A stretch of 64,000 bases of DNA from contig CM072525.1 of assembly GCA_036898135.1 (NCBI GenBank), forward strand, positions 20,114,293 through 20,178,292, in the 5' to 3' direction. The notes below the pieces were generated by a model that worked only from the letters and a program-made list of their open reading frames with translations, was not told where the DNA came from and did no database searches. This document shows positions 45,662 to 56,900 of this stretch, piece by piece; position 1 is the first letter of the stretch, and every line of letters starts with the position of its first letter. Both the position numbers and the translations under genes were made by a program. The DNA is from Oncomelania hupensis. Taxonomy: Eukaryota > Mollusca > Gastropoda > Littorinimorpha > Pomatiopsidae.

Positions 45662-47503
45662 TCAGGAGGACCTTGCTGGGATGGCTGATGAGGCTGATGG
45701 TGCGGTAATTTTCACACTCCTGAAGGTTACCTTTTTTGGAAGAGTGATGACAAGCGACTGGGTGCATGGTGTAGGCCATTCCCCACTCTGCCATATCTTG
45801 TTACAGATAATGGTGAGAGCATCAGTCATCGCTTCTCCTCCTGCTTGTAGCAGTTCCGCTGGTATGTTGTCCACTCCCGCTGACTTCCCTTTCTTCAGCG
45901 ATTGCACTGCTGCCTCAACTTCTTCCCGGAGAATTGGGAGGATTTCTTCTTCTTCTCTGCTCTCGGGACATGCTAGAACTGATGGGTCTCCATTTGGTGT
46001 ATGGTTGTAAAGGTCAGAGCAGTACTCTGTCCATCTGTCCAAGACTTCTTGTTCTTCTGTAAGGCAAATGCCAGACTTGCTTTGGATAGTGGAGACTTTG
46101 GGCTGTTTAACACTTGTCAGCCGCTTCACAGTCTGGTAGGCCTTCTTGCTGTTGTTCTTGTTCAGATTGTTCTCTATTTCCTGGCATTGATCTTCTATCC
46201 AGTTCTCCTTTGCTGTGCGCATGCCTTTTCGGATGTCATTGTTGATTTTTCGGTAGACATCAGCTCCCTGTGAGGTGTTCTTTTTCTTTTTTAACTCTCT
46301 TCGTTTATCACACAGATCCAAAAGTTCAGGTGTGATCCACGGCTTCTTCTTTGGTCGGTGCTTACCAAGGATCTCAGTGGCGGCATCTGTTACAGCTGAG
46401 TTGAAGGTATTGGTCATGGTGTTGACATCTACTTCGCCTGCCCCCAAAATAAGCAGTGGTGCAAATTTCCCTCCAATTGTGGCCTGAAATATTTTTGCCA
46501 CCTCCGGGTCTTGCAGTTTGTCCAGGTCGAACTTCAGCCTAGTGCACTTTGCTGTATTTACTCTCTTCAAATGGAGCCGGAAAGACATCATCACGAGATC
46601 GTGGTCACTTCCAATGTCTGCTCCTGGAAAAGTGCGTGTCCTGCCAATGTTGATGCTTGATCTGAAGCGTTTATTGACCATGATGTAGTCGATCTGGTTG
46701 TGATGTTCCCCGCCGGGACTGTGCCATGTCCATCGTCTGGATTTTTTGTGGAGACCAAGCGTGTTTGCCAGTACCAGATTGTTGTATCTGGCAAACTCCA
46801 ATAGCCTCAGACCCCTGTCATTTGTCTCGTTGTTGCAGTGGGGTCCGCATGTGTCTCCCCAGTTGTGGTGCGCATCTTGGCCAACCTTGGCATTCCAGTC
46901 GCCTTGCACTATGACTATGTCCTTCTTCGGCACTTGGTCAAGGACCGCCTGTATATTTTCATAAAAATCCTCCACTTCGCTGTCTTCATAGTCTGATGTT
47001 GGGGCATAGGCCTGGATGATGGTAATGTTGAAAGGGGTTGCTCTCAGACGGATGGTAATGAGTCTACTGGAGACTGGGCGGCAACCCATGACAGTGGCTA
47101 GAATGTTCTTGTGGACCAAGAATCCAACGCCGTGTTCGTGCCTGTCATCTCTACCGCTGAAATAGAGCTTGTGGCCTTTGTCAGTCGTTGTTTCACCTAG
47201 GCCTTTCCAGCGCAGTTCGCTGATACCTAGAACGTTCCATCGATAGTGGTCCAGCTCGTGGGCCAGTTCTTCTAATTTTCCTTCCGCAGTTAGGGTCCTG
47301 ACATTCCAGGTTCCTATGACGATGTTGTTTCTCGTGCGGATCTTGCTAATTTGTCCATCAGTAGCATACTTTTCACCTCCGTCCTGGTGGCCAACGGAAG
47401 GCGCGGTCCTTGTGTAGCCGGGCGACGACCGATCCGGCATGGAATTAGTGGATAGCCTCATCATGTGTTGTGTCTTGGGCAAAAAAGACCTGGCAGGGCC
47501 CAA
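45662..47503 (-). pseudogene. RTE ORF, endonuclease and N-terminal half of reverse transcriptase
   Basis: 613 codons are open; translation would start at an ATG near residue 14, since the frame upstream has none. Endonuclease signatures: IGTWNVRTL, ISELRW (catalytic Glu), VQGDWN, IDYIMV and GSDHDLV (catalytic His). These are the exonuclease-endonuclease-phosphatase motifs that nick target DNA. Then a basic linker and the start of the reverse transcriptase (KGKSAGVDNIPAELLQ). A frameshift near 45740 ends the frame, and the solo LTR at 45515 cuts the gene before the catalytic FADD. Confidence 0.9.
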
Positions 47504-47667
47504 TCCTCTCCAGGCTGTTGGCCACAGCCGAAATCCACGAATACAGTGTGGCTCGCCTTGGCCCTGAGCACGTGGTCGTTGAACCTGTAGTAACGTGAGG
47601 TTCCTCCGCCCTGGCCGGTGACTTCTGTGTAGAAGACTTTCGCCCAGTGATGCCGTGCTAACATCAC
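47461..47667 (-). CDS. Small upstream ORF of the RTE element (68 codons)
   Basis: ATG-initiated (MMLARHHWAKVFYTEV), in the 5' leader, overlapping the start of the main ORF in another frame. The same 68-codon frame is at 56981-57187 with about three differences. RTE elements can have a very short first ORF before the main one; whether this is protein-coding or just leader is unknown. Confidence 0.4.
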   Translation of the reverse strand: MMLARHHWAKVFYTEVTGQGGGTSRYYRFNDHVLRAKASHTVFVDFGCGQQPGEDWALPGLFCPRHNT

Positions 47668-47749
47668 CCCTGTTAGTCGCCTCTTACGACACGCCGGGAA
47701 ACGTTGGGTCTATTCTATTTGCCCGAACCCACAGAGCACATAAATAATA

Positions 47750-47753
47750 ATAT

Positions 47754-47814
<61 letters not shown>

Positions 47815-47870
47815 TTGAATATAGAATAATACAATAGAAATCATAAAAAACACCAAGGTTTTAAAAGAAA

Positions 47871-47919
<49 letters not shown>

Positions 47920-48350
47920 TAATAATAATAATTATTATTATTATTAGTTTATAAATAATAATAATAATAATAATAATAATATAATAATAATAATAATAAT
48001 AATAATAAATTAAAGGTAAAAAGCCTAAATTAAAAAGAAAAATATCCATATTTTAGTGTACTAAAAAAAAAAAGGGGGGGGCCGGGTGAGATTTGAACTT
48101 CGGTCGCATTGCACGGTAGGCGAATGGTTCTACTAACTAAGCTACCAACGCTTCCTAGAAATACCATCAATTTTTTGGTCTATATGGGAAAACATGCTGA
48201 AACCTCAATTTGATTTTTAATGGAAGCGCGCGGAATGAGGCTATTACAGTTTGTGGACATTTTGTTTATTTATTTATCTCAGAAACGGTTAAACGATCGG
48301 TAAGGAAATGTCGGCTAAAACGATTTCGCTGGTTTTGAGCACACAGCAGG
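47750..48350. repeat. Tandem unit 2: (AAT)n, GAATATAG block, tRNA-like segment, GC-poor tail
   Basis: The order is (AAT)n, GAATATAGAATAATAC, CACCAAGGTTTTAAAAG, more (AAT)n, TATTATTAGTTTATAA, a poly-A/G run, a tRNA-like segment, then TTGGTCTATATGGGAAAACA to AGCACACAGCAGGCC. The whole order repeats at 48380-48962. Confidence 0.85.
48080..48157 (-). ncRNA. tRNA-like segment in tandem unit 2
   Basis: On the minus strand: GTTGGTAGCTTAGTTAGTAG (A box), then ~35 nt, then AGTTCAAATCTCACC (B box), length close to a tRNA. The arms pair imperfectly. It looks like a tRNA-derived SINE head or a tRNA pseudogene, not a working tRNA. Confidence 0.55.
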
Positions 48351-48356
48351 CCTACT

Positions 48357-48457
48357 ACTACTACTACTACTACTACTAATATTGAATATAGAATAATACA
48401 AATAGAAATCATAAAAAACACTAAGGTTTTAAAAGAAAATTTGATATAATAACAATG

Positions 48458-48507
<50 letters not shown>

Positions 48508-48965
48508 TTATTATTATTATTATTATTATTATTAGTTTATTAATAATAATAATAATAATAACAATAACAATAATATTAATATTAATATTAATATTAATAT
48601 TAATAAATTAAATGTAAAAAGTCTAAATTAAAAAAAATATCCATATTGTAGTGTTAAAAAAAAAAAAAAAAAAAAAAGCTTAAAAAAATATGGCCCGTGT
48701 GAGTATCGATCTTGGGTCGCCCGAAACCGTAGGCAAAAGATTAAACCACTAAGCTACAAAGGCTTCGTAGAAAAATCTTGAATTTTTTGGTCTATATGGG
48801 AAAACATGCTGAAACCTCAATTTGATTTTTAATGGAAGCGCGCGGAATGAGGCTATTGCAGTTTGTGGACATTTTGTTTATTTATTTATCTCAGAAACGG
48901 TTAAACGTTCGGTAAGGAAATGTCGGCTATAACGATTTGGCTGGTTTTGAGCACACAGCAGGCCG
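48357..48965. repeat. Tandem unit 3, same layout as unit 2
   Basis: Starts with (CTA)n, then the GAATATAG block at 48382, (AAT)n, (AATATT)n near 48571-48604, an A-run near 48657-48677, a tRNA-like segment, and the TTGGTCTATATGGGAAAACA to AGCACACAGCAGGCC end. Confidence 0.85.
48692..48770 (-). ncRNA. tRNA-like segment in tandem unit 3
   Basis: Minus strand: TTTGTAGCTTAGTGGTTTAA (A box) and AGATCGATACTCACAC (B box). It is diverged in the middle from the segment at 48080, though flanking sequence is nearly identical. Confidence 0.5.
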
Positions 48966-49094
48966 ATCAGCAGCTCTCAGCACCTGCCCAGATCAGCGTC
49001 CATAGGAGACAAACTATATAGTAGTAGCGAAGGACTTCCGGCTAAGCAATTTTATATATAGATAATTTTGGAAGTAAGATAATCCAATACAATT

Positions 49095-49190
49095 ATTGAA
49101 GGGAAGAAGGAAACCGGAGTACCATGAGAAAACCCTTTGTGTCCTGAAAAATCTCGTACCTAGGCCATGTAATTAAGTTCGTCTCATTCG
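49095..49190 (+). repeat. Dispersed motif block shared with 7855-7945
   Basis: AAACCGGAGTACCATGAGAA, AACCCTTTGTG, and AAGTTCGTCTC in the same order as at 7.9 kb. Confidence 0.5.
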
Positions 49191-49270
49191 GGGTTTAAAT
49201 AGTTGTAAATAGTCTGTACCTTTACTGTTCGTCTTTGGTGTATTGTAGCAAAAGTGATGTTTTATCGAGT

Positions 49271-49955
49271 TTGATTGATTGATATTGTTGCTTTAGGTCC
49301 AGCGGACTCCTCCGAGCCAAATCAGGACCGGACAACCCCCGATCCGCATAAAAGATCTGCTGAAACAACCCTAGTGGGAAAATTGAACGCCCTCCACCGG
49401 CCAGTCACTTTACAATAAAAACATCCCACGCGGGGGACGGCTGAGTGTTTACCTAAACTACGTGAACCCCGGTTACAAAAACAAAATAGAATACAACCAT
49501 CATTACAAATCATCAACGAAACATATACATATAAAATTCGATATTGCTAAATACTAACATCATAGGAAGCCCTAGTGACCACCAGCAGAAAGCGTCCAAC
49601 ACTCCCAAGCTGATCCAACAGACCTCATCACAAACAAGGAGTCTTGTCCAGGAAGAGTTTTCAAGAAAAAGTTAGGTCATTGATCTAGCGAAGAAGAAGA
49701 TAGTATAGCAGAGTGATAGGACAGAGCAGGAATGGGAAAGAGTATATGAGGAAGATAGCAACAGTGGAATTTAAAGCACTAAATTTCCATAAAGTGGGGA
49801 TATTTATACTGAAACCCCCGGCACTCCAACGGGGGTACTGTTGCCGCAGTGAATCTGTCATGCCTACAAAGGCAAGATAGGTTTTCAACTGGGGCTTTCA
49901 CTGTTCCCTTATAGGTCAGAACAATCTACAGTGAAGATTGCTCATGACCTCAAGG
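49271..49955 (-). mobile_element. Family A retroposon, long form, with 13-bp target duplication
   Basis: Flanked by TGTTTTATCGAGT at 49258-49270 and 49956-49968. It extends beyond the short-form 5' end to CTTGAGGTCATGAGCAATC on the sense strand, as at 4207. 685 bp, with a short CAAT-type tail. Confidence 0.93.
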
Positions 49956-50156
49956 TGTTTTATCGAGTGCATGTAATGACTATGTAAAGCGTGGTGAGTC
50001 TGGGCATAGGCTGGAGTACCGCTATATAAAAATCCGTTATTATTTATTAATATTATATTTATTATTATTTTATTATTATTATTATTATTAAATACCCGAC
50101 CTTCGGAATAGGAAATCAGCTACTCGTTGTGTATGTGGCTTTAAAGTTTGATCATC

Positions 50157-50445
50157 ATCTTCTTCTTCTACTTCTTCTTCTTCCTTTCTTTTTTTTCTTT
50201 TTGTCTTTCTTCTTTCTTTTTTTTTCCAAACTTTTCTTCTTTCTTTCTTTCTTTTCTCTTTTTTCTCTTCTTCTTCTTCTTTTTATTCTTCTTCTCATCC
50301 TCATATTCTTCTTCTTCTTACCGCTCAACTTCCTTCTCTCTTTTATTTCTTCATTTTCATCGCTTCTCCCCTTTCTCTTCTTGGTATTTGTATGTGCTTT
50401 CTACCTCTATCTTCTCCTTCATCATTTTTCTCCTCTTACTGTCCT
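50157..50445. repeat. Pyrimidine-rich CTT tract
   Basis: About 290 bp dominated by C/T with CTT and TTTC repeats; overlapping Phe/Leu/Ser-rich frames are artefacts. Confidence 0.85.
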
Positions 50446-50519
50446 TCAGGATCCGATTAATTAAAAAAGTACAACAAATTATCCCAACGTGTTATTAACT
50501 GTTTAGATTTGTTCGCCCC

Positions 50520-50882
50520 TCATCATTATCATCATCAACATCAACATCGGGATCATCATCATCATCATCATCATTATCATCATAATCATCATCATCATCA
50601 TTCATCATCATCATCATCATCATCTTCTTCTTCATCATCATCATCATCATCATCAGCGTTTAGATCATCATCATCATCATCATCATCATCACCATCATCA
50701 TCATCATCTTCTTCTTCTTCTTTTCTTCATCATCATATCATCATCATCAGCGTAGAGATCATCATCATCATCATCATTTCATCATCATCATCACCACCAT
50801 CATCATCTCACTATCATCACCATCAGCGTCAATGTTGGGATAATCATCATCCACATCATCGTCGTCGTCGTCGTCGTCGCCG
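50520..50882. repeat. Compound (CAT)n array with duplicated larger unit, ending (GTC)n
   Basis: (ATC)n interrupted by TTCTTCTTC and by AGCGTTTAGATC/AGCGTAGAGATC, the latter recurring roughly every 100 bp, then (GTC)6 near 50860. Confidence 0.9.
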
Positions 50883-50959
50883 CCCACATCGACTTTTATT
50901 CCTTTCATTTTTATTCGTTTTGTTTTGCATAGCCGGGGGAGTTTTTACAATGTAATTTT

Positions 50960-51600
50960 GCTTTTTGGACCAATAAAATGTCTTATACTTTAGTTGGCAA
51001 TCTGCTTCCCGTTTGTCACTATAGCTTATCGAAGTGCATGCTCAGGGTTTCACAGCACGCAGTTTCAATGAAGAAGGGGTTTCATACTGCTTCATCGTGC
51101 TTTCCAGGATGTTGCTAGGCTTCACATAACTAAAACATTTTAGGACGTGTACTGAACGAGTAAGCTTTTATCCATTGTTGTGTGTGTATGTGTGTTTGTG
51201 TGTGTGTGCGTGCGCGTGTATGTGTGAAACAAACAGAACAGAAAATGTATTGCCAATTTACCCTGTAGGATTCACGACACAATCTTATAAATAACAATTG
51301 TTAATATCACAGAGGTTTGTTGGACGCTATCTAGCATATAATGATGAATTAAATAGCAGAGTTTCTCATTTGGAAGCAATCATAAACAAAGCTGCATAGT
51401 TAGTTTCTCAATGTCTTCTGTATAAGAGTTACATAAAATATCGTTTGGTTTTATCATTTTGCATTTATTGATTGCTATGATTATTTGTTGCCTTTTATTG
51501 TTATAGGCTTACTGTACATCTGACATTCGTTTAGAAAATGCAATTTATTTTCAAGTATAGGTTGCATTTCTTACATAAATTAAAAAAATACATGTGTTTG
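50960..51600. other. Unassigned DNA
   Basis: No gene or named repeat apart from a short GT run near 51178-51225. Confidence 0.4.
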
Positions 51601-51727
51601 TATGCAGGGCTATGTGTAGATGTGTGTGCGTGTGTATATTGTGTGTGTATGTGTGGGGGTGTGTTTAGGTGTGCGTGCGTGTGTGTGTGTGTGTGTGTGG
51701 GTGTGTGTGTGTGTGTGGGGGTGGGTG

Positions 51728-51775
<48 letters not shown>

Positions 51776-51776
51776 T
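51600..51776. repeat. (GT)n microsatellite, about 175 bp
   Basis: GT repeats with G-rich breaks (GGGGGTGGGTGGGG near 51717). Confidence 0.95.
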
Positions 51777-52239
51777 GGACACAGAACTGTTGGAAATGTC
51801 CGAATAATCACCTCTAATTATTGGCTAAAGATGCTTCATGTCCAAGAAAAATAGTTTCTTTACTTCTTGTCTATTACGCCAGTATGATTGCGTGCCTTTT
51901 GAATACTTGATTGTGAGTTCCATTTGTTCCTGTTTCGTGCGCTTCTTGGTTTCAATATTTACATTTCATTATTATCAGAAGACGATCGGTTTGTGTGTTT
52001 TTAGGTGCGTGCGTCCGTGGGTGAGTGTGTGTGAGTGTGCTTCAAAAGAGAGCGAGATTGCGTGTGCATGCATGTGTGCGTGCGTACGTGTTTAAATTAA
52101 TGATAGACTAATATATTTTGGGTTTTGTTGTGGTTTGTGATAATGGGTTTATCTTCAACAGTGATGTTTTGTTTGGTTCGTTTTGTGAAAATGTATTAGT
52201 CACGAGAATCAAAATTAGACAGTAAATAAAAGAAACTGA
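51777..52239. other. Unassigned DNA
   Basis: No supported gene. Confidence 0.4.
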
Positions 52240-52242
52240 CAA

Positions 52243-52292
52243 TACACACACACACACACAACACACACACACACACACACACAACACACACA
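52243..52292. repeat. (CA)n microsatellite
   Basis: CA repeats with two AACA breaks. Confidence 0.95.
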
Positions 52293-52405
52293 CTATTTTT
52301 GTAAAAACGACATTCTGAGGACTGTTGTGAAAAAAAAACAGGGATTTTTTGGACACACTTCATTTTTTCGTGACATTATTTTGACATTTTCAAATTTTTG
52401 AACCT

Positions 52406-52478
52406 ATCCCTAACCCTAACCCTAACTCCTAACCCAAACACTAACCCTAACCCTAACCCTTAACCTAACCCTAAGCCT
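52406..52478 (-). repeat. Interstitial CCCTAA telomere-type repeat
   Basis: About eleven CCCTAA-like units with several variants (CTCCTAA, CCCAAACACTAA, CCCTTAA). Confidence 0.88.
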
Positions 52479-52504
52479 AAAACAGCTGTAACTCTACTGG
52501 AACT

Positions 52505-52524
52505 CTATTTTGACGTCAAAATAG
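52505..52524. promoter_or_regulatory. Perfect 20-bp palindrome with CRE core
   Basis: CTATTTTGACGTCAAAATAG is perfectly palindromic and centred on TGACGTCA, the full cAMP-response element. It lies 27 bp after the telomere-type tract. Function unknown. Confidence 0.45.
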
Positions 52525-52698
52525 GGTAGCCTTCCAAAAAAAGTCACAAGAAACCATGTGGAGTTCCATGAGTGTGTCACTGTAACGTCGTTTCTACATG
52601 CCCATCCGCACCCCAACACACACACGCACGGATAACGAAGAATGTAGACGTAAAGAATCTTTAAAAAAAAAAAAAAAAAAAAAAAAACACTTAAATAC

Positions 52699-52900
52699 AC
52701 ATCCAGAGGTGGCTCAGTGGTCCATAGCGTCTGACAGCGCGTCTGTAGGCAACACGTTTGGTGAAGTGAGTTCGATTCGAAGTCCTGCCAGCACCTTCAG
52801 CTGGTTTTGGAGATGGCAAGTGCTGTATAAAGAACGACTACTGTGCATGTCCTTCAGGCGGTCCTGATTGCTGTCCCCTTCTCATCTTATGTTAAGAAGT
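52699..52900 (+). mobile_element. tRNA-like SINE, separate family
   Basis: An A24 tract (52664-52687) precedes GGTGGCTCAGTGGTCCATAG (A box) and GAGTTCGATTCGAAGTCC (B box), spaced ~60 nt as in a long-variable-arm tRNA such as Ser or Leu. It continues with AGATGGCAAGTGCTGTATAA. A single copy, so limits are uncertain. Confidence 0.6.
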
Positions 52901-53093
52901 CCAAAGTTTTCATGTAACCTTTCCCCTTACTAGAGACAGACGTCTAAAGCCTATTTTTTCTCAGGTTCAGCTTCAGGAGGGCGGAGATTGATTGACTGAT
53001 TGGTGGTGTTTTGTTTTTTATAAGTCGGGCCGCCCACACATGGATTCTCCCGACTAGCCAAAAATAAAAAACGTAATTTCAACAACAACAAAA

Positions 53094-53095
<2 letters not shown>

Positions 53096-53128
<33 letters not shown>

Positions 53129-53222
53129 CATCATCATCATCATTATTATCCTTCTTTTTCTTCTTCTTCTTCTTCTCACTCTCTCTCTCTCTCACTCACT
53201 CACACACGCACACACACACATG
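53096..53222. repeat. (CAT)n, (CTT)n, (CT)n and (CA)n cluster
   Basis: Four adjacent simple repeats. Confidence 0.9.
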
Positions 53223-53996
53223 CAGACGCACACATCATCATAAACCAGAAGTGCACGTATTTGGCATACTATTTCCTCCGCACTCTGCACGCCTCGAAGG
53301 TGTATTTGTCTGTATCTGTTTAGCACGCATCGTAATGGCAATGTATAATATACTTTTACAACTAAGCACAGAGTATACACAGAGTATAAACATAGACAAG
53401 AAAACGAAGTGCATTAAAGACGCGAATTGAATACGAATTCATTTCAAATCTCTTTCACTGTAACGATAGCAACCAAAACCAAAATTTTAAAAAAACAACC
53501 GCCACCAAAGCAAAGGCAAGAAACCGATAACAAGGCAGTGTAAAACCAAGTGGAATTTATAAAACTCGGAAATAATAGCATCAACCTAATATTGCAAACC
53601 TTCCAAATTTGCAGTCGTCGGAAGAGTGGCAGCGATCTGATGCCCAACCGAACGTCACTACTATTATAACTACAAGCCCTAATGGTCTGCCTTAATTGAA
53701 AGGTTCTCAGAAGACCCCGGTGTGTAGCAGGCCAGATTATACCCCGCCTCAAGTATACCCAGGGTATAAACTGGCCTAGCCCAGACTATGCCCCCGTATA
53801 ATAACTGGCCTAGCCCAGACTATACCCCTGGGTATTATCTGGCTAGGCTCGTTTAACCCTCTCCTGCCTATTATAACAACCCACTACGGAAGACCTTATC
53901 CTTCACGTTATCCTATCCTATCCTGTCCCGTAACCCGAAGGTCGTAGGGGCACCACAGATGATCGTTTAACCAGCATACTCCATCTTTCTCTGTCC

Positions 53997-56900
53997 TCAG
54001 CAGCCCTGATGGCTTCGCTCAGTGTCAAACCAGTCCATTCTCGAATGTTGTCCTCCCACCTCTTTTTCGGTCTCCTTTCTTCTACCTCCTTGCACTGTGC
54101 CTTGCAGAATAGTCTTTGCAAGGCCTGATGATCTGGTGACGTGGCCATACCACCGAAGTTTCCGTTTCTTCACCACTGTTAGCAGGTCATCGTGTTGTCC
54201 AATGGCTTGTGTGATGGTCTGTCGGACTTCGTCGTTGGTGATGTGTTGGGTATAGGAAATGCCCAGAAGTCTTCTGTAGCACCTCATCTCCATGCTTTGT
54301 ATTCTTCGTTGGAGATCTGCTGTGAGGGTCCATGCTTCGCAAGCATATAGGAAGATGGAGATGACAAGGGAGCGCAGCAGTCTTACTTTGGAATGTAGAC
54401 TGATGGTCCTGTCTTTCCAAATGGGCTTCAACCTTGTCAGGGCAGCAGTTGTTTGTGCGATCCTGGAGAGGACTTCCTGTCGGGACCCATTGTCTGATAC
54501 AATGGCTCCTAAATATTTGAAGCTATGCACTGTGTCGAGGGATTGGCCTTGGACTTTGATGTCCGTATTGATGCCATTGGTGTTGTTGGTCATCATTTTG
54601 GTCTTCTCTGCACTTATTTCCATTCCATAGGCTTTGGAGGTGGTGTCAAGCCTCTGTACCAGCTGTTCAAGTTCTTGTTCCTCTCCAGCCAATCCATCAA
54701 TGTCATCTGCAAAACGAAGATTGGAGATTGCTCTACCCCCTATGCTGACTGTGCCTTCATGGTCTGCAAGAGCATCCGACATGATGCGCTCTAGGAAGAT
54801 GTTGAAGAGTGTTGGAGAGAGTAGGCATCCTTGACGCACACCGATTGTTGTTCTGAACCAATTCCCGATGGCTCTGTTGTGGAGGACTGCACTGGTAGCC
54901 TTGTCATACAGGCTTTTGATGACTTCAATAATTTTAGGGCTGATGTTGTACACTTTCATTGTTGCCCATAGAGCTGCATGCCAGACTCGGTCAAACGCCT
55001 TCTTGAAGTCTATGAACACATGATATAGATGTTGTTGGTGCTGTAGGTATTTCTCACAGATTATTCTGAGGTTGAAAATCTGCTCAGTGGTACTTCGCCC
55101 TGCCCTGAATCCTGCTTGTTCTTCAGCTATGATTTGTTCAGCTTGGGGTTTCAACCTGTTGAGTATTATTTTCAGGAGGACCTTGCTGGGATGGCTGATG
55201 AGGCTGATGGTCCGGTAATTTTCACACTCCTGAAGGTTACCTTTTTTGGGAAGAGTGATGACAAGCGACTGGGTCCATGGTATAGGCCACTCCCCACTCT
55301 GCCAGATCTTGTTACAGATAATGGTGAGGGCATCAATCATCGCTTCTCCTCCTGCTTGTAGCAGTTCCGCGGGTATGTTGTCCACTCCCGCTGACTTCCC
55401 TTTCTTTAGCGCTTGCACTGCTGCCTCAACTTCTTCCCGGAGAATTGGGAGGATTTCTTCTTCTTCTCTGTTCTCGGGACATGCTAGAACTGATGGGTCT
55501 CCATTTGGTGTATGGTTGTAAAGGTCAGAGCAGTACTCTGTCCATCTGTCCAAGACTTCTTGTTCTTCTGTAAGGCATATGCCAGACTTGCTTTGGATAG
55601 TGGAGACTTTGGGCTGTTTGACACTTGTCAGCCGCTTCACAGTCTGGTAGGCCTTCTTGCTGTTGTTCTTGTTCAGACTGTTCTCTATTTCCTGGCATTG
55701 ATCTTCTATCCAGTTCTCCTTTGCTGTGAGCATGCCTTTTCGGATGTCATTGTTGATTTTTCGGTAGACATCAGCTCCCTGTGAGGTGTTCTTTTTCTTT
55801 TTCATCTCTCTTCGTTTATCACACAGATCCAAAAGTTCAGGTGTGATCCACAGCTTCTTCTTTGGTCGGTGCTTGCCAAGGATCTCAGTGGCGACATCTG
55901 TCACAGCTGAGTTGAAGGTGGTGGTCATGGTGTTGACATCTACTTCACCAGCCCCCAAAATGAGCAGTGGTGCAAATTTCCCTCCAATTGTGGCCTGAAA
56001 TAGTTCTGCCACCTCCGGGTCTTGCAGTTTGTCCAGGTCGAACTTCAGTCTAGTGCACTTTGCTGTATTTACTCTCTTCAAGTGGAGCCGGAAAGACATC
56101 ATCACGAGATCGTGGTCACTTCCGATGTCTGCTCCTGGAAAAGTACGTGTCCTGCCAATGTTGATGCTTGATCTGAAGCGTTTCTTGACCATGATGTAGT
56201 CTATTTGGTTGTGATGCTCCCCGCCAGGACTGTGCCATGTCCATCGTCGGGAGTTTTTGTGGAGACCAAGCGTGTTTGCCAGTACCAGATTGTTGTATCT
56301 GGCAAACTCCAAGAGTCTCAGACCCCTGTCATTTGTCTCGTTGTTGCAGTGGGGTCCACATGTGTCTCCCCAGTTGTGGTGCGCATCTTGGCCAACCTTG
56401 GCATTCCAGTCGCCTTGCACTATGACTATGTCCTTCTTCGGCACTTGGTCAAGGACCGCCTGTAGATTTTCATAAAAATCCTCCACTTCGCTGTCGTCAT
56501 AGTCTGATGTTGGGGCGTAGGCCTGGATGATGGTGATGTTGAAAGGGGCTGCTCTCAGGCGGATGGTAATGAGTCTACTGGAGACTGGGCGGCAACCCAT
56601 GACAGTGGCTAGAATGTTCTTGTGGACCAAGAATCCAACGCCGTGTTCGTGCCTGTCATCCCTACCGCTGAAATAGAGCTTGTGGCCTTTGTCGGTCGTT
56701 GTTTCACCTAGGCCTTTCCAGCGCAGTTCGCTGATACCTAGAACATTCCATCGATAGTGGTCCAACTCGTGGGCCAGTTCTTCTAATTTTCCTTCCGCAG
56801 TTAGGGTCCTGACATTCCAGGTTCCTATGACGATGTTGTTTCTCGTGCGGATCTTGCTAAATTGTCCATCAGTAGCATACTTAACACCTCCGTCCTGGTG

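Larger units (their letters stand above)
41898..47738 (-). mobile_element. RTE-clade LINE, near full length, split by a solo LTR
   Basis: 3' part at 41898-43006, 5' part at 45516-47738, total ~3.33 kb once the insertion is removed. Its 3' end carries one to two GGAT/GGATA units. The 5' end (TGCTCTGTGGGTTCGGGC on the sense strand) is shared with the copy ending at 57261. The 5' ORF portion is open for ~600 codons. The 3' portion has several frameshifts (near 42150, 42470, 42640 and 42830) but retains FADDIDGLAG. It shares distinctive variants with the 60-kb copy (for example TNVEVRQT), so the two are sister copies. It inserted into an AAT-rich tandem unit. Confidence 0.92.

Noticed and set aside
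54022..54255. Plus-strand frames opposite the RTE ORFs (also at 55.1-56.5, 60.6-62.6 and 45.6-47 kb)
   Set aside because: They are antisense shadows of the RTE coding region, repeated because the element is repeated.
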